NCBI RefSeq assembly: GCF_006716645.1
Contig: NZ_VFPL01000001.1
Location: 3,844,001-3,908,000, forward strand
DNA from: Arcticibacter tournemirensis
GTDB lineage: Bacteria > Bacteroidota > Bacteroidia > Sphingobacteriales > Sphingobacteriaceae
Reading direction: 5' to 3'
DNA: 64,000 nucleotides
A program made the position numbers and the translations under genes. Every line of letters starts with the position of its first letter. Within the stretch, counting starts at the first letter, position 1. The notes under the pieces were generated by a model. The model did no database searches, was not told where the DNA came from, and saw nothing but the letters and a program-made list of their open reading frames with translations. Below, piece after piece: positions 11,101 through 18,682 of the stretch.

Positions 11101-13099
11101 GCCCACTCCATTAAGCAACAGTCCAATATGCGCAGGCAGCACCCTTATACTGAGTACTACAGGCATCGCCGGAGCCTCATATAACTGGACAGGTCCCAAC
11201 GGGTTCAGCTCCTCACTGCAAAATCCTGAGATAAACAATGCCACTTCTGCGGCGTCGGGAACTTACTCATTAACTGTAACGGTAAATGGCTGCCCCAGCG
11301 CTTCCGGCACAACAGACGTAGTAGTAAACCCAATACCTCCTGCTCCCCTTGCCGGCAGCAACAGTCCTCTTTGTGCAGGAAGCTCCTTAAGCTTACAAGC
11401 CGAACCTCTTACCGGCGCAACATACACATGGACCGGGCCGAATGGATTCTCATCCAACCTTCGGAATCCGGTTATCAACTCCGCCTCTTTAGCCGATGCG
11501 GGTACCTATTATGTAACAACAACCATTGCGGGTTGTACAGGGCCGGCTCAGGCTGTTACCGTAGTAATTAACACAACTCCAATTAACCCTGTGGTCACTG
11601 CCACCACTCCCGTTTGTGCAGGTGAAACCATTCATTTCGAAGCAACCGAATTTGCAGGGGCATTATATAACTGGACTGGTCCCGCGGGTTTCACATCCAG
11701 CCTTCGTAATCCGGAAATAAATAATGCCACACCTGGAGCAACCGGAACTTATAGTGTTATCATCAGCTCTCCCGGCTGCGGCATCAATATTACAAAAGAG
11801 GTTTTCGTAAAAGTGAATGAAACGCCCGCCTCCATAGCAGTAAGCAATAACGGCCCGGTGTGTGAGGGTGGGACAATAAGTCTGTCCGCGGCGAGCGTGC
11901 CGGGCGCATCTTATAACTGGACGGGTCCCAACGGGTTTATTTCGTCTTTACAAAACCCGGATGTCCTCAATGCAACAAGCTTAAATGCCGGCGCTTACCG
12001 GCTCTTCATAACCGTTGACGGTTGTCCGGGTCCGGTTTCTGAAACAATTGTGGTTATCAGTGAAGCCTCTGTTGTTTATGCCGGTTCTGATCAAACAGTA
12101 TGTTCAGCGAGTCCTCTCGTTGCGCTTTATGGAACCATTTCGGGAGGAAGCTCTACTGGCGTATGGAGTACAAGTGGCAGCGGCACATTTCCCCAGGGTA
12201 ATACCAGTTTAAAGGGAACTTACTCACCTTCTACAGCCGACGTAATTTCGGGAAGCATCAAACTAACGCTTACTTCAACCAATAATAAATGTAATGCAGT
12301 TGCCTCCTCTTTTATGGTCACTATACAGGCGACACCGGTGATTGCAGCAGGCCCCGATCAGGAAGTATGTTCGGATAATCCAGATGTAAGATTAAACGGC
12401 AGTGTAAACACACCATATGGAGCCATTTGGAGCAGTTCGGGTACCGGACGTTTCAGCCCCTCAAATGCCGATTTAAACGCCAACTATCTACCTGGCAGGG
12501 AAGATATTTCGGCCGGTAACGTCACACTGCGGCTATCCTCTACGGGCAATGGTGCTTGTTCCGTTGTTTCAGATGAACTGAACATCAGCATAATTCGCCC
12601 CCCTGCGATCACCCCCATTGCAGACATCTACATTTTTGAAGATGAGAGCGTGGTTTTAGAGCCTCAGGTTAGCGGAGAAAACCTCGAATACAGTTGGGCT
12701 CCATTTAATTATCTTAGCGATTCCACGATCAGAAACCCCTCAGTGAAGGGCGTTGAAGATATTACTTATACGTTGACAGTGAAAGGAAGAGCCGGCTGCG
12801 TTGAAACAAGCCAGATTTCCGTCAAAGTTTTAAAACCAATAAAGATACCCAATACCTTCACTCCCAATAATGATGGAGTGAATGATGTCTTTAATATCCG
12901 GGAGCTAGACGACTACCCGGGTGTGTCGGTTACCATTTTTAACCGTTACGGTTCAAAACTGTTCTCTTCGCAAGGTTACGACAGTCCCTGGGATGGTACC
13001 CACAACGGAAATCCTGTACCCACAGGCGTTTACTATTATGTAATTGATATACCCGTTTATAATAAGACCCTGTCTGGTTATATTACTGTCATTAAATGA
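5192..13099 (+). CDS. giant secreted Ig/PKD-like repeat protein with type IX (gliding-type) C-terminal sorting domain, 2635 aa
   Basis: Predicted cell-surface adhesin-like protein. The GTG start at 5192 follows GAGGG, and residues 1-29 form a signal peptide. Layout by eye: a Cys-rich unique part 30-229; one SprB-like repeat about 230-305; four Ig-like modules of about 80 aa at 306-625 (ICSG...YQWF...TTYYVQTTVNGC); a varied region 626-870; ten near-identical PKD-like modules of about 92 aa at 872-1793 (VCND...NYTIT...FSWSRA...ITETLHN) plus a divergent eleventh to about 1886; five modules of about 81 aa at 1887-2290 (CAGS...YNWTGPNGF); two AGxDQ modules; a PKD-like module; and a C-terminal domain from about 2548 (IPNTFTPNNDGVNDVF...WDG...GVYYY) typical of T9SS type B cargo. 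Role in adhesion or gliding is inferred. No catalytic domain is seen. Confidence 0.9.
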   Translation: MITYTSGYIKKSLLLLVLLVSFFAESRAQDCNIPIIVDLRASPNMSKSFKTKRNGDCCGDKSCVTFKIYLHPGSDLLSFATDKITGAGFYSIDCGSLIPSGTAACLSKSSDIVIITYCKPGGGDEETYTIKTSTEVSASADINLRQGCTGEMSVNGLQPANITWTSIYPGVQGQYNSYLSCTSGCPATYVTPMPGAPAYIDYQVSGPGAACAGTKTDTIRVYTSPPLTVAIDPANPAICSDGSGSTVLTAVTTGGIPPFTYTWSDGQNTPSITVNAAGSYSVTVLDNATNCSPVSQNAEVTAIPTPTAPVVDGTTICSGNTAVLTATSPGGTYQWFNSASGGTLLSTGDSFITPVLSATTTYYVQTTVNGCTSQRTPVTVNVTPVPAAPVAQGMAICSNNAVTLSATSPGGIYQWFDSASGGTLLGAGSAFTTPVLTTTTSYYVQTTVNNCTSPRTKVTVTVKPVPPAPSATGASICSGSSVKLTATDPGGNYAWFSASEGGVLLATTPDFFTPILTSTTTYYVQTTINGCTSARSPVAVIVNPIPQAPAATNITICQYSAATLSVTDAGEIYKWYDAPEDGNLLATGSSFTTPPLSNTTTYYVDATSASGCTGTRTAVTATVNYPKNPAFVYASGTYCVSGIDPTPAIIGGETGTFSAGPGVVFTDPNTGEIDLSASLPGLYEITFIANNPCAYASTVSLTITNAPDASFNYNGSYCRKQNNAIPAFPAGSSAGTFSASPAGLVFLNASTGEIDLNLSQAGTYTITNQIAAASGCAEASFSQIITINPESIADAGPDQTICSGSSVVLNGQIGGSATSGKWSGGLGTFSDPFALNAVYTPAAGETNVYLTLTADTGPCDGQNNTMNLTIEPTPVITSSPSLTVCNDEPLQYTITSSVSGTTFTWSRAYVAGIDNTAIGGQTSGVINEILHNSTPFPVVVKYEITPVAGVCTGDVFIYQVTVNPTPTVTSNTSITVCNDELQNYTITGSVSNTTFIWNRANVGGISNPPVTGQPGDKITETLHNTTSYPLIVTYEIIPMANGCAGETFLYEVTVNPSPVVSSSSSATICNDQPQNYTITSDVSNTTFSWSRAAVSEISNPAVTGQTGSTITETLHNTTVSPVIVSYEITPTANGCTGVPFIYQVTVNPTPTVTSSSSATVCNDKPQNYAITGGSSNTTFSWSRAHVQGISNTAVTGRISSVITETLHNTTTSPVIVSYEIIPRANGCTGAPFIYKVTVNPTPTVTSSSSTTVCNDEAQNYTITGGVSNTTFSWSRAEVPGISNPAVTGQPGDIITETLHNMMASPLTVSYEIIPMANGCSGNPFIYKVTVNPTPTVTSSSSVTVCNDEPLNYTITGSVSNSTFSWSRAEAAGISNPAVTGQSDDTITETLHNNTNSPVIVSYQIIPMANGCTGDPFIYSVTVNPTPGVTSSLAAIVCNDEPQNYIITDGVSGTSFTWSRADVAGISNPAVAGQTGNVISETLHNSTNAPIIVSYEITPQANGCTGDPFIYKVTVNPTPTISSSSSVIVCNDEQQNYTITSDVSNTTFSWSRAAVPGISNPAVSGQTGGIIAETLHNDTDSPVIVSYEITPILNGCAGNAFVYTVTVNPTPSVSSSSSATICNDDPQNYIITAEVSGTSFSWSRADVAGISNPAVSGQTGNVITETLHNNTTSPITVSYQIIPTANGCTGTPFTYNVTVNPTPVVTSSSSATVCSDEQQNYIIAGGVTNTVFTWSRAQVPGISNAATVGQTGSAITETLHNTTASPVVVSYEVIPTANGCIGDPFIYIVTVNPTPAVTNTDLVKTICSGETLPAVILTSDVPGTTFSWTATTSGAITGFTGSGNGDIPVQTINNTSSVSGTLTYSITPFHDGCQGVTKNLVVEVNPIPATPLATSNSPVCAGSVLVLSTPAVAGASYLWSGPNGFVSSEQNPGLPNLSLAAAGTYSVQTTVNGCTSSAGTTEVTVVPLPSTPTPLSNSPICAGSTLILSTTGIAGASYNWTGPNGFSSSLQNPEINNATSAASGTYSLTVTVNGCPSASGTTDVVVNPIPPAPLAGSNSPLCAGSSLSLQAEPLTGATYTWTGPNGFSSNLRNPVINSASLADAGTYYVTTTIAGCTGPAQAVTVVINTTPINPVVTATTPVCAGETIHFEATEFAGALYNWTGPAGFTSSLRNPEINNATPGATGTYSVIISSPGCGINITKEVFVKVNETPASIAVSNNGPVCEGGTISLSAASVPGASYNWTGPNGFISSLQNPDVLNATSLNAGAYRLFITVDGCPGPVSETIVVISEASVVYAGSDQTVCSASPLVALYGTISGGSSTGVWSTSGSGTFPQGNTSLKGTYSPSTADVISGSIKLTLTSTNNKCNAVASSFMVTIQATPVIAAGPDQEVCSDNPDVRLNGSVNTPYGAIWSSSGTGRFSPSNADLNANYLPGREDISAGNVTLRLSSTGNGACSVVSDELNISIIRPPAITPIADIYIFEDESVVLEPQVSGENLEYSWAPFNYLSDSTIRNPSVKGVEDITYTLTVKGRAGCVETSQISVKVLKPIKIPNTFTPNNDGVNDVFNIRELDDYPGVSVTIFNRYGSKLFSSQGYDSPWDGTHNGNPVPTGVYYYVIDIPVYNKTLSGYITVIK
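6106..7066 (+). repeat. four in-frame ~240-bp repeats encoding Ig-like modules
   Basis: Units begin near 6106, 6349, 6586 and 6829, each encoding a P-x-A-P start, an ICSG-like Cys, a YQWF core and TTYYVQTT...GC. Divergence at DNA level is moderate. Confidence 0.8.
7805..10572 (+). repeat. ten in-frame tandem repeats of ~276 bp encoding PKD-like modules
   Basis: Units begin near 7805, 8089, 8364, 8640, 8917, 9193, 9468, 9745, 10020 and 10297, spaced 273-284 bp. Blocks such as TTCAGCTGGAGCCG and GTTACCAGCAGCTCATC recur almost unchanged. A divergent eleventh unit follows to about 10850. High DNA identity between units suggests recent expansion or homogenisation by recombination. Confidence 0.9.
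10852..12060 (+). repeat. five in-frame ~242-bp repeats encoding Ig-like modules
   Basis: Units begin near 10852, 11092, 11336, 11578 and 11824; each encodes a PVCAGS-like start, a YNWTGPNGF core and an AAGTYS...NGC end. They are more diverged than the 276-bp set. Confidence 0.8.
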
Positions 13100-13192
13100 A
13101 AATACAGCCCTGTCACGGAGCAAACAATTTTATCGCTTAAAGTATTATTTATAAATTAGCCTGATAAATTATTGAAGGATCTATTGAATAAA

Positions 13193-13513
13193 ATGCAGTC
13201 GCTGGCAAAACAAATATTTGTTTTTCTTTTCCTCTTCATCATACTTGAAAGGGCTGGTGTTTCTGTAGTTTCAACGCTCATCTCCAGCACCACGGTTAAT
13301 AATGAACTTATTAACGCGGAAGCAGAAAATACAGCAAAGGAAGCCGAAAGCATTAAGGATTCTTCATTAAAAGAGTACTGGACCTGCTGCCTGCTTTATC
13401 GGGTACCCGATCCTTTGCTGCCTTATAAACAAAAAGTCCATATCTCTAAAGAGGAGATTTACGCACTTCTATTCTTTCCATCCATCCCAACGCCACCTCC
13501 GGACTTTTGTTAG
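13193..13513 (+). CDS. small exported hypothetical protein with Pro-rich tail (106 aa)
   Basis: Unrecognised. From the ATG at 13193 the N-terminus has a long hydrophobic stretch (FVFLFLFIILERAGV), a signal peptide or single membrane anchor. A polar Glu/Ala-rich middle follows, and the end reads PSIPTPPPDFC. The same frame is open to a TTG at 13172, which would add 7 residues. It lies 93 nt after the giant repeat protein and 81 nt before the S74 protein, all on the same strand, so it may belong to the same surface system. That link is inference from position only. Confidence 0.5.
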   Translation: MQSLAKQIFVFLFLFIILERAGVSVVSTLISSTTVNNELINAEAENTAKEAESIKDSSLKEYWTCCLLYRVPDPLLPYKQKVHISKEEIYALLFFPSIPTPPPDFC

Positions 13514-13594
13514 ACTGCCTTTTCACGGGTTCGTATTTACGGCTACCCATGATGACCATTTAACAATATCTGTATTTACTATATTATTTTAATT

Positions 13595-14056
13595 ATGAAC
13601 TTATTCAGTTTTAAAAGCACTGCAGTTTTTGCATTTGCCCTTTTATTTATGAACACAAACGCATCTGCACAGGCTAAAAAAGCCGACGACTCAGAGCTAA
13701 AAAAGGAGATTACACCTTTAACAAATTCCTTGTCTTATATTTCTAAGCTTCAGCCTTTATCCTTCAGATACAGCCCGGAGCAAATAAGTAAACTAAACCT
13801 TCCTGCAGGACAGCAATATGGGTTCCTCTCTGAAGATGTGCAGAAGGTAATTCCGGGAATCGTTAAAAGCGAAAACAAAATGATTCCCCGCGGGAAAAAT
13901 GCTTTTCGCACCGTAGAAATGAAGAACGTGGATCTCGAAAGCCTGATCCCTATGCTGGTTGGCTCCATACAGGAACAACAGGCGGAGATTGAAAAACTCA
14001 AAAGCGAGCTTCAATCGCTGAAGTCGATGGCTGCTGCGGACAGCAACGCACCATGA
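13595..14056 (+). CDS. secreted stand-alone tail-fibre/S74 chaperone-like domain protein (153 aa)
   Basis: A signal peptide (residues 1-25, ending NASAQ) is followed by a domain that resembles the intramolecular chaperone (peptidase S74) found at the C-terminus of phage tail spikes and of Bacteroidota surface proteins. Seen here: ISKLQPLSFRYS, then YGFLSEDVQKVIPGIV, then VDLESLIPMLVGSIQEQQ, and a coiled-coil end (QAEIEKLKSELQSLKS). In the usual arrangement this domain follows a long repeat or spike region and helps trimerisation. Here almost nothing precedes it except the signal peptide. It is downstream of the giant repeat protein, so it might assist it in trans, but that is speculation. Confidence 0.7.
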   Translation: MNLFSFKSTAVFAFALLFMNTNASAQAKKADDSELKKEITPLTNSLSYISKLQPLSFRYSPEQISKLNLPAGQQYGFLSEDVQKVIPGIVKSENKMIPRGKNAFRTVEMKNVDLESLIPMLVGSIQEQQAEIEKLKSELQSLKSMAAADSNAP

Positions 14057-14088
14057 TTTTCCAATATATGTTTTTAGTTTAGTTGCTT

Positions 14089-14119
14089 AATGGAGGGTCG
14101 ATGGCCCTCCATTGTTTTT
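14089..14119 (+). terminator. hairpin terminator between convergent genes
   Basis: The stem AATGGAGGG / CCCTCCATT is followed by GTTTTTA. It lies between the S74 protein (plus strand) and the SRPBCC protein (minus strand), so it may serve both. Confidence 0.75.
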
Positions 14120-14498
14120 AGCCTTCGTAAAAATCCTGCAGGGCGCCGAAATAGGATGTATCCCATCCTGCAATAATATCTTCGTAATCGTTATCCGGGA
14201 TATTGGTGTGCCGCAATTCAACCGATGTACCGCTCTTATGAGCATGTAGTTTTATAGTAACGATAGACTCCTCTGCCTGATCACCGAAATACCACTGCTG
14301 TACAATTTTTTTCCCTTCTTCAAATTCAAGGTTTTTTCCTGATATACTTCCTTCCCACAATGAAAACTCCGAACCAGGAACTGTAGACATCTCCGCCTCT
14401 TCACCTGTCCAGAGATGAATCGTAGGAGGATTAGTTAAAGCGAGATATACTTCTTCAGGAGACGCTGTAATGATATAATATTTTTTGTAATCCTTCAT
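14118..14498 (-). CDS. SRPBCC/AHSA1-type (START-like) domain protein (126 aa)
   Basis: Small START-fold protein of the activator-of-Hsp90-ATPase-like group. Features seen: an N-terminal YYIITASPEEVYLALTNP segment, a TGEEAEMSTVPGSEFSLWEG strand pair, KKIVQQWYFG, a strand rich in Ser/Val, and a C-terminal helix with DYEDIIAGWDTSYFGALQDF. The family binds small hydrophobic ligands in a cavity, but the ligand cannot be told from sequence. It is a single gene, convergent with the S74 protein across a terminator. Confidence 0.8.
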   Translation of the reverse strand: MKDYKKYYIITASPEEVYLALTNPPTIHLWTGEEAEMSTVPGSEFSLWEGSISGKNLEFEEGKKIVQQWYFGDQAEESIVTIKLHAHKSGTSVELRHTNIPDNDYEDIIAGWDTSYFGALQDFYEG

Positions 14499-14723
14499 GT
14501 GTCACTGATCCGGAATTAAGTTTCCGGCATCGATTATTAAATATAGAGGTTAAAAATAGGAAGCTTCACTTAATAATCCGCATTTATCTTTCTAAAGCAA
14601 TACTTTATCGTAGCATCCTCCCCCTGAAAGTCCGATTTCCGACGCCAGTTAAAAACATATTAATCCATCTTGCAGTTTATATGCCTACGGGTTTAAAAAT
14701 ACACAGCCCCCTTACAGATACAT

Positions 14724-15467
14724 ATGATAGAAACAAAAGAACAAAAGAGAGAAGCGAATGCATTTTACAGGGAGGCGCTGGAAATGCTTCATGCAACAGG
14801 CGCAAATTTTATGCTGGGAGGTGCGTTTGCATTATTTAAATATACAGGGCTTTACAGGGACACCAAAGACCTCGACGTTTTTTGCAAACCCAGTGAGTAC
14901 CCTAAAATCTTGAAATTTTTTGCAGAAAAAGGCTATGAAACACAGCTGACAGATGTAAGATGGCTGGCAAAAGTATTTAAGGGGGAATATTTTATCGATA
15001 TAATCTTCGACACAGTAAATAACATTTGTACAGTTGACGACACGTGGTACGAGCGCGCCACCGAGGGAGAGTTTGCGGGAATCCCGGTGAAATTCATATC
15101 GGCAGAAGAACTGATCTGGTGTAAGATATATGTGCAGAACCGCGAACGCTACGACAGTGCGGATATCAATCATACTCTTCTCAAATATGGTAAGCAGCTC
15201 GACTGGAAGCACCTGCTATTCAGGGTCGATCAGCACTGGCATTTGTTGCTGGCCCAAATCCTCATATTTCAGTTCGTATATCCGGCTGATTATCACGACA
15301 TCATACCTAAATGGCTTTTCGACGAGTTGATGAAGCGGGCAAACGAACAATATGATATTCCGGGTGCTGTAGAAAAAGTATGCAGGGGACCAATTATTGA
15401 CCAAACACAATATAAGGTCGATATAAAAGAATGGGATTATAAAGTTACTACGATTAAAACAGTTTGA
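14724..15467 (+). CDS. nucleotidyltransferase-fold protein (247 aa)
   Basis: Polymerase-beta-type nucleotidyltransferase fold: GGAFALFKYTG near residues 32-42 supplies the GG motif and DLDVF near residues 50-54 the metal-binding Asp pair. IDIIFD about 45 residues later supplies the third acidic position. The C-terminal half is helical and rich in Trp/Tyr. The substrate is unknown; the family includes enzymes that transfer NMP to proteins, RNA or small molecules. The stop codon is one base before the ATG of a metallophosphoesterase, so the two are almost certainly co-translated and probably work together. No toxin-antitoxin partner gene is seen. Confidence 0.7.
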   Translation: MIETKEQKREANAFYREALEMLHATGANFMLGGAFALFKYTGLYRDTKDLDVFCKPSEYPKILKFFAEKGYETQLTDVRWLAKVFKGEYFIDIIFDTVNNICTVDDTWYERATEGEFAGIPVKFISAEELIWCKIYVQNRERYDSADINHTLLKYGKQLDWKHLLFRVDQHWHLLLAQILIFQFVYPADYHDIIPKWLFDELMKRANEQYDIPGAVEKVCRGPIIDQTQYKVDIKEWDYKVTTIKTV

Positions 15468-15468
15468 T

Positions 15469-16209
15469 ATGGAAGATCAGAATAAAAAAATACGTATCGC
15501 TGCAGTAGGAGACGTTCACGTAAGAGAGTCGGATAAAGGGAAATGGATAGAATACTTCAAGAGGGTATCTCAGGAGGCTGATGTGCTCCTGATTTGCGGA
15601 GATCTTACTGATACCGGCGACGAAGGCGAAGCACAGGTACTGGCCGAAGAGCTGAAGGCATGTTCTATTCCTGTTGTTGGCGTACTCGGCAATCACGACT
15701 ATGAAAAAGGCAGGCATAAACTCATCCGGCAGATCCTTCAGAACAACAACATGTCTGTTCTTGATGGAGAAGCGCTGGTTATACATGGCATTGGTTTCGC
15801 AGGTGTAAAAGGTTTTGGAGGGGGGTTTGACGGACACATGCTATCGATGTTTGGAGAAGGAGCCATGAAAGCCTTTGTGCAGGAAGCTGTAGATGAAGCG
15901 CTTCACCTTGACAGGGCCCTTGCACGCCTGGATCAGGAACATGAAAACATAAAAAAAGTAGCGATCCTGCATTATGCACCCATTAAAGATACGGTGATAG
16001 GCGAACCTGAGCAGATCTTCCCATTTCTCGGTTCATCGAGACTGGCAGAACCTTTGAGTCGTAGAAATGTGGTGGCTGCATTCCACGGGCATGCGCACGT
16101 GGGGCAACTCGAAGGCGCAACCTCTAGTGGCGTAAAGGTGTATAATGTGGCAAAGCAGATTCTTATGAAGGCTGGATACGAATTCCCGTTCTATATATTC
16201 GAAGTATAA
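15469..16209 (+). CDS. calcineurin-like metallophosphoesterase (246 aa)
   Basis: All five metal-binding blocks are present: GDVHVRE (D-x-H), GDLTDTGDEGEA (GDxxD), GNHDYE (GNHD), LHYAP, and FHGHAHVG (GHxH). This makes a two-metal phosphodiesterase/phosphatase likely. There is no signal peptide, so it should act in the cytoplasm. It is coupled to the upstream nucleotidyltransferase with a 1-nt gap, suggesting that one enzyme adds and the other removes or processes a phosphate or nucleotide group. The substrate is not identifiable. Confidence 0.85.
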   Translation: MEDQNKKIRIAAVGDVHVRESDKGKWIEYFKRVSQEADVLLICGDLTDTGDEGEAQVLAEELKACSIPVVGVLGNHDYEKGRHKLIRQILQNNNMSVLDGEALVIHGIGFAGVKGFGGGFDGHMLSMFGEGAMKAFVQEAVDEALHLDRALARLDQEHENIKKVAILHYAPIKDTVIGEPEQIFPFLGSSRLAEPLSRRNVVAAFHGHAHVGQLEGATSSGVKVYNVAKQILMKAGYEFPFYIFEV

Positions 16210-16400
16210 GGGCAGCGTTAATTTGCTATCCAACAGTTGCTATCTCCAAATCGAAATCCCGTCGAAATACAATAGTTTTTGTATATTGGTAAAAGTTGGT
16301 TTACATCAGCCTTTATCGGGCTACTATTGTATTAAGCCTCTGTTATAGTATATTACCGGCAACGGGTACACCAGGAACATTATTTGAATACGCGAACACG

Positions 16401-18680
16401 ATGCAGATCACTTTACTCCGGTTCATTTTAAAAAGTTTTGTCATTATAGCGCTGGTTCTGCTTCTGAGCTTTTTCATCTTCTACTTTTGCATATACTCAG
16501 GTTTTTTTGGAAAAATCCCTTCAGAAAATGAGTTAAAAAGTAAGCAAAACAGTATAGCCTCAGAATTGTACACAGCCGACAGTGTGTTGATCGGAAGATA
16601 CTATATTCAGGATCGCAAGAATGTTCGGTTTGAAGAAATCTCCAAACACGTCATTTCTGCACTGGTTGCAACGGAAGATGCCCGTTTTTACAAGCATAAT
16701 GGAGTAGATGTCCGTAGCCTGGCCCGTGTCTTTTTCAAAACCTTCCTCGCTGGCGACGAACAGTCGGGCGGAGGCAGCACATTAAGCCAGCAGCTGGCTA
16801 AGAACCTTTATCCCCGGCAGAGACAGCCCTTTCTTAGCACTCCGATCAACAAGATCAAGGAAATGATCATTGCACAACGCATAGAATCGATCTATTCGAA
16901 AAAGGAAGTCCTCGAGCTATACCTGAACACTGTACCCATGGGAGGAAATATTTACGGTATAGAACGGGCCTCCGAAGTGTATTTCGGCAAAGCCGCAATG
17001 GGACTAAAAATCGAAGAAGCCGCTGTACTGGTTGGGATGCTTAAAGCAAACACAACGTACAATCCCGCTTACTATCCTACCCGCTCGCTCGAACGCCGTA
17101 ACTTCGTGATAGATCAAATGGTTAAATACAACTATCTTGACAATAGTTCAGCCGATTCAATCAAAAACCTCCCTCTAAAACTAAACCTTAAAAGGAGAAC
17201 GGTCTATGCCGGTATCGCGCCCTATTTTAGCGAGCAGCTGCGGCTTGAGCTTGTTAAGTGGTGCCAAAGCCAGATAAAAGCAGATGGGGAGCCGTATAAC
17301 CTGTATACCGACGGGCTGAAAATATATACAACGATCGATTCACGGATCCAAAGGGAGGCTGAAAAAGCGGTAAAATCTCAAATGTCGCGACTTCAATACC
17401 TTTTTAACCAACATTGGAAAGGGCGGAACCTATGGCGCAATAACGGATCTGTTATTCAAACGGCGATGCAGCAGTCGCTTCGTTATAAACGACTTAAGGA
17501 GGCAGGCAAATCAAGTCAGGAAATCCGCGAAATATTTAATACACCAGTAAAGATGACGGTGTTTACCTGGGCTGGGAATAAGAAACGAACAACGAGCCCT
17601 CTGGATTCTATCAAGTATTACCAGTCTTTATTAAATACCGGCTTGCTTTCAATAGAGCCGGGGACGGGCTATATCAGAGCCTGGGTAGGTGGAATAAACC
17701 ACCAGTTTTTTAAATACGACCACGTGCTATCCAGGCGGCAGGCTGGTTCAACTTTCAAACCGGTAGTATATGCCGCAGCTCTTGAAAAAGGTATCAATCC
17801 ATGCAGATACTTCCCCAATGTAAGAATCTCCTATCCTCAGTTTGAAAACTGGTCGCCACAAAATTCAGATAACCAGTATGGAGGAAAGTATACTATGCGC
17901 GGGGCCCTGTCCCACTCTGTTAACACTGTGTCCACTCAAATACTTATACGTACGGGTATCAAGCCTGCTATAGCCTTAGCAAGGAGGATGGGGATAGAAA
18001 GCGATATTCCGGAAGTGCCCTCCATTGCACTCGGAACCGCGGCCCTTTCACTGTTTGAAATGGTAAAAGCGTATACAACATTCTCAAACAGCGGCAAGGC
18101 AATAGAACCTATATATATCACCTCAATTACTGATCAAAAAAACATGATACTGCTTCAGAGGAATCATGCTGTTTCGCACCAGGCGATATCGCCGCAGAAC
18201 GCAGCGATAATGATCGATTTTCTCAAAGGCGCAGTAGATGAAGGAAGCGCTGTACGGTTAAGAACTAAATATGGGCTTAGCATGGAGATAGCCGGTAAAA
18301 CAGGTACGACTCAGAATCAGGCAGACGGGTGGTTTATAGGTATTACCCCCGACCTTGTAACAGGAGTATGGGTAGGCGCAGAAAACCCGGCAGTTCACTT
18401 CAGAACGCTGGAGGCCGGCCAGGGAGCAAGTACAGCCCTTCCGGTATGGGCCCACTTTATGCTTAACCTAAGTAAAAAAGACGATTTTGCAGGATATCGT
18501 TCCAGTCGGTTTGATGCATTACCACGCGACTTGCAGGCGAGGTTAGACTGCCCCCCCTTCGTTCGCGAAGAAGTGAAAGAAGAACCACCTAAAAAGAAAG
18601 AATCCTTCTTTAAAAGGATCTTAAAAAAGGGGCTAAACCTATTTAAAAAGAAAAAAAAGAATGAAAGTAACGACATTTAG
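16401..18680 (+). CDS. class A penicillin-binding protein (transglycosylase/transpeptidase)
   Basis: Bifunctional peptidoglycan synthase anchored in the inner membrane by an N-terminal segment (FVIIALVLLLSFFIFYFCIY). The GT51 domain has EDARFYKHNGVD, GGSTLSQQLAKNLYPRQ, and RIESIYSKKEVLELYLN. The transpeptidase domain has GSTFKPVVY (SxxK), SHSVNT (SxN), and GKTGTTQ (KTG). The frame is open upstream to 16296, but the ATG at 16401 puts the membrane segment in its normal place and gives 759 residues. The C-terminus is a Lys-rich tail (KKKESFFKR...KKKKKNE). Confidence 0.93.
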   Translation: MQITLLRFILKSFVIIALVLLLSFFIFYFCIYSGFFGKIPSENELKSKQNSIASELYTADSVLIGRYYIQDRKNVRFEEISKHVISALVATEDARFYKHNGVDVRSLARVFFKTFLAGDEQSGGGSTLSQQLAKNLYPRQRQPFLSTPINKIKEMIIAQRIESIYSKKEVLELYLNTVPMGGNIYGIERASEVYFGKAAMGLKIEEAAVLVGMLKANTTYNPAYYPTRSLERRNFVIDQMVKYNYLDNSSADSIKNLPLKLNLKRRTVYAGIAPYFSEQLRLELVKWCQSQIKADGEPYNLYTDGLKIYTTIDSRIQREAEKAVKSQMSRLQYLFNQHWKGRNLWRNNGSVIQTAMQQSLRYKRLKEAGKSSQEIREIFNTPVKMTVFTWAGNKKRTTSPLDSIKYYQSLLNTGLLSIEPGTGYIRAWVGGINHQFFKYDHVLSRRQAGSTFKPVVYAAALEKGINPCRYFPNVRISYPQFENWSPQNSDNQYGGKYTMRGALSHSVNTVSTQILIRTGIKPAIALARRMGIESDIPEVPSIALGTAALSLFEMVKAYTTFSNSGKAIEPIYITSITDQKNMILLQRNHAVSHQAISPQNAAIMIDFLKGAVDEGSAVRLRTKYGLSMEIAGKTGTTQNQADGWFIGITPDLVTGVWVGAENPAVHFRTLEAGQGASTALPVWAHFMLNLSKKDDFAGYRSSRFDALPRDLQARLDCPPFVREEVKEEPPKKKESFFKRILKKGLNLFKKKKKNESNDI

Positions 18681-18682
18681 CG

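Noticed and set aside
15454-15837. 127-codon open frame antisense to the metallophosphoesterase
   Set aside because: All metal-binding motifs are on the sense strand; the antisense product has no features.
14724-16209. Toxin-antitoxin or AbiE-type phage defence pair
   Set aside because: The nucleotidyltransferase is not preceded by an AbiEi-like HTH gene and its partner is a phosphoesterase; nothing else nearby suggests defence.
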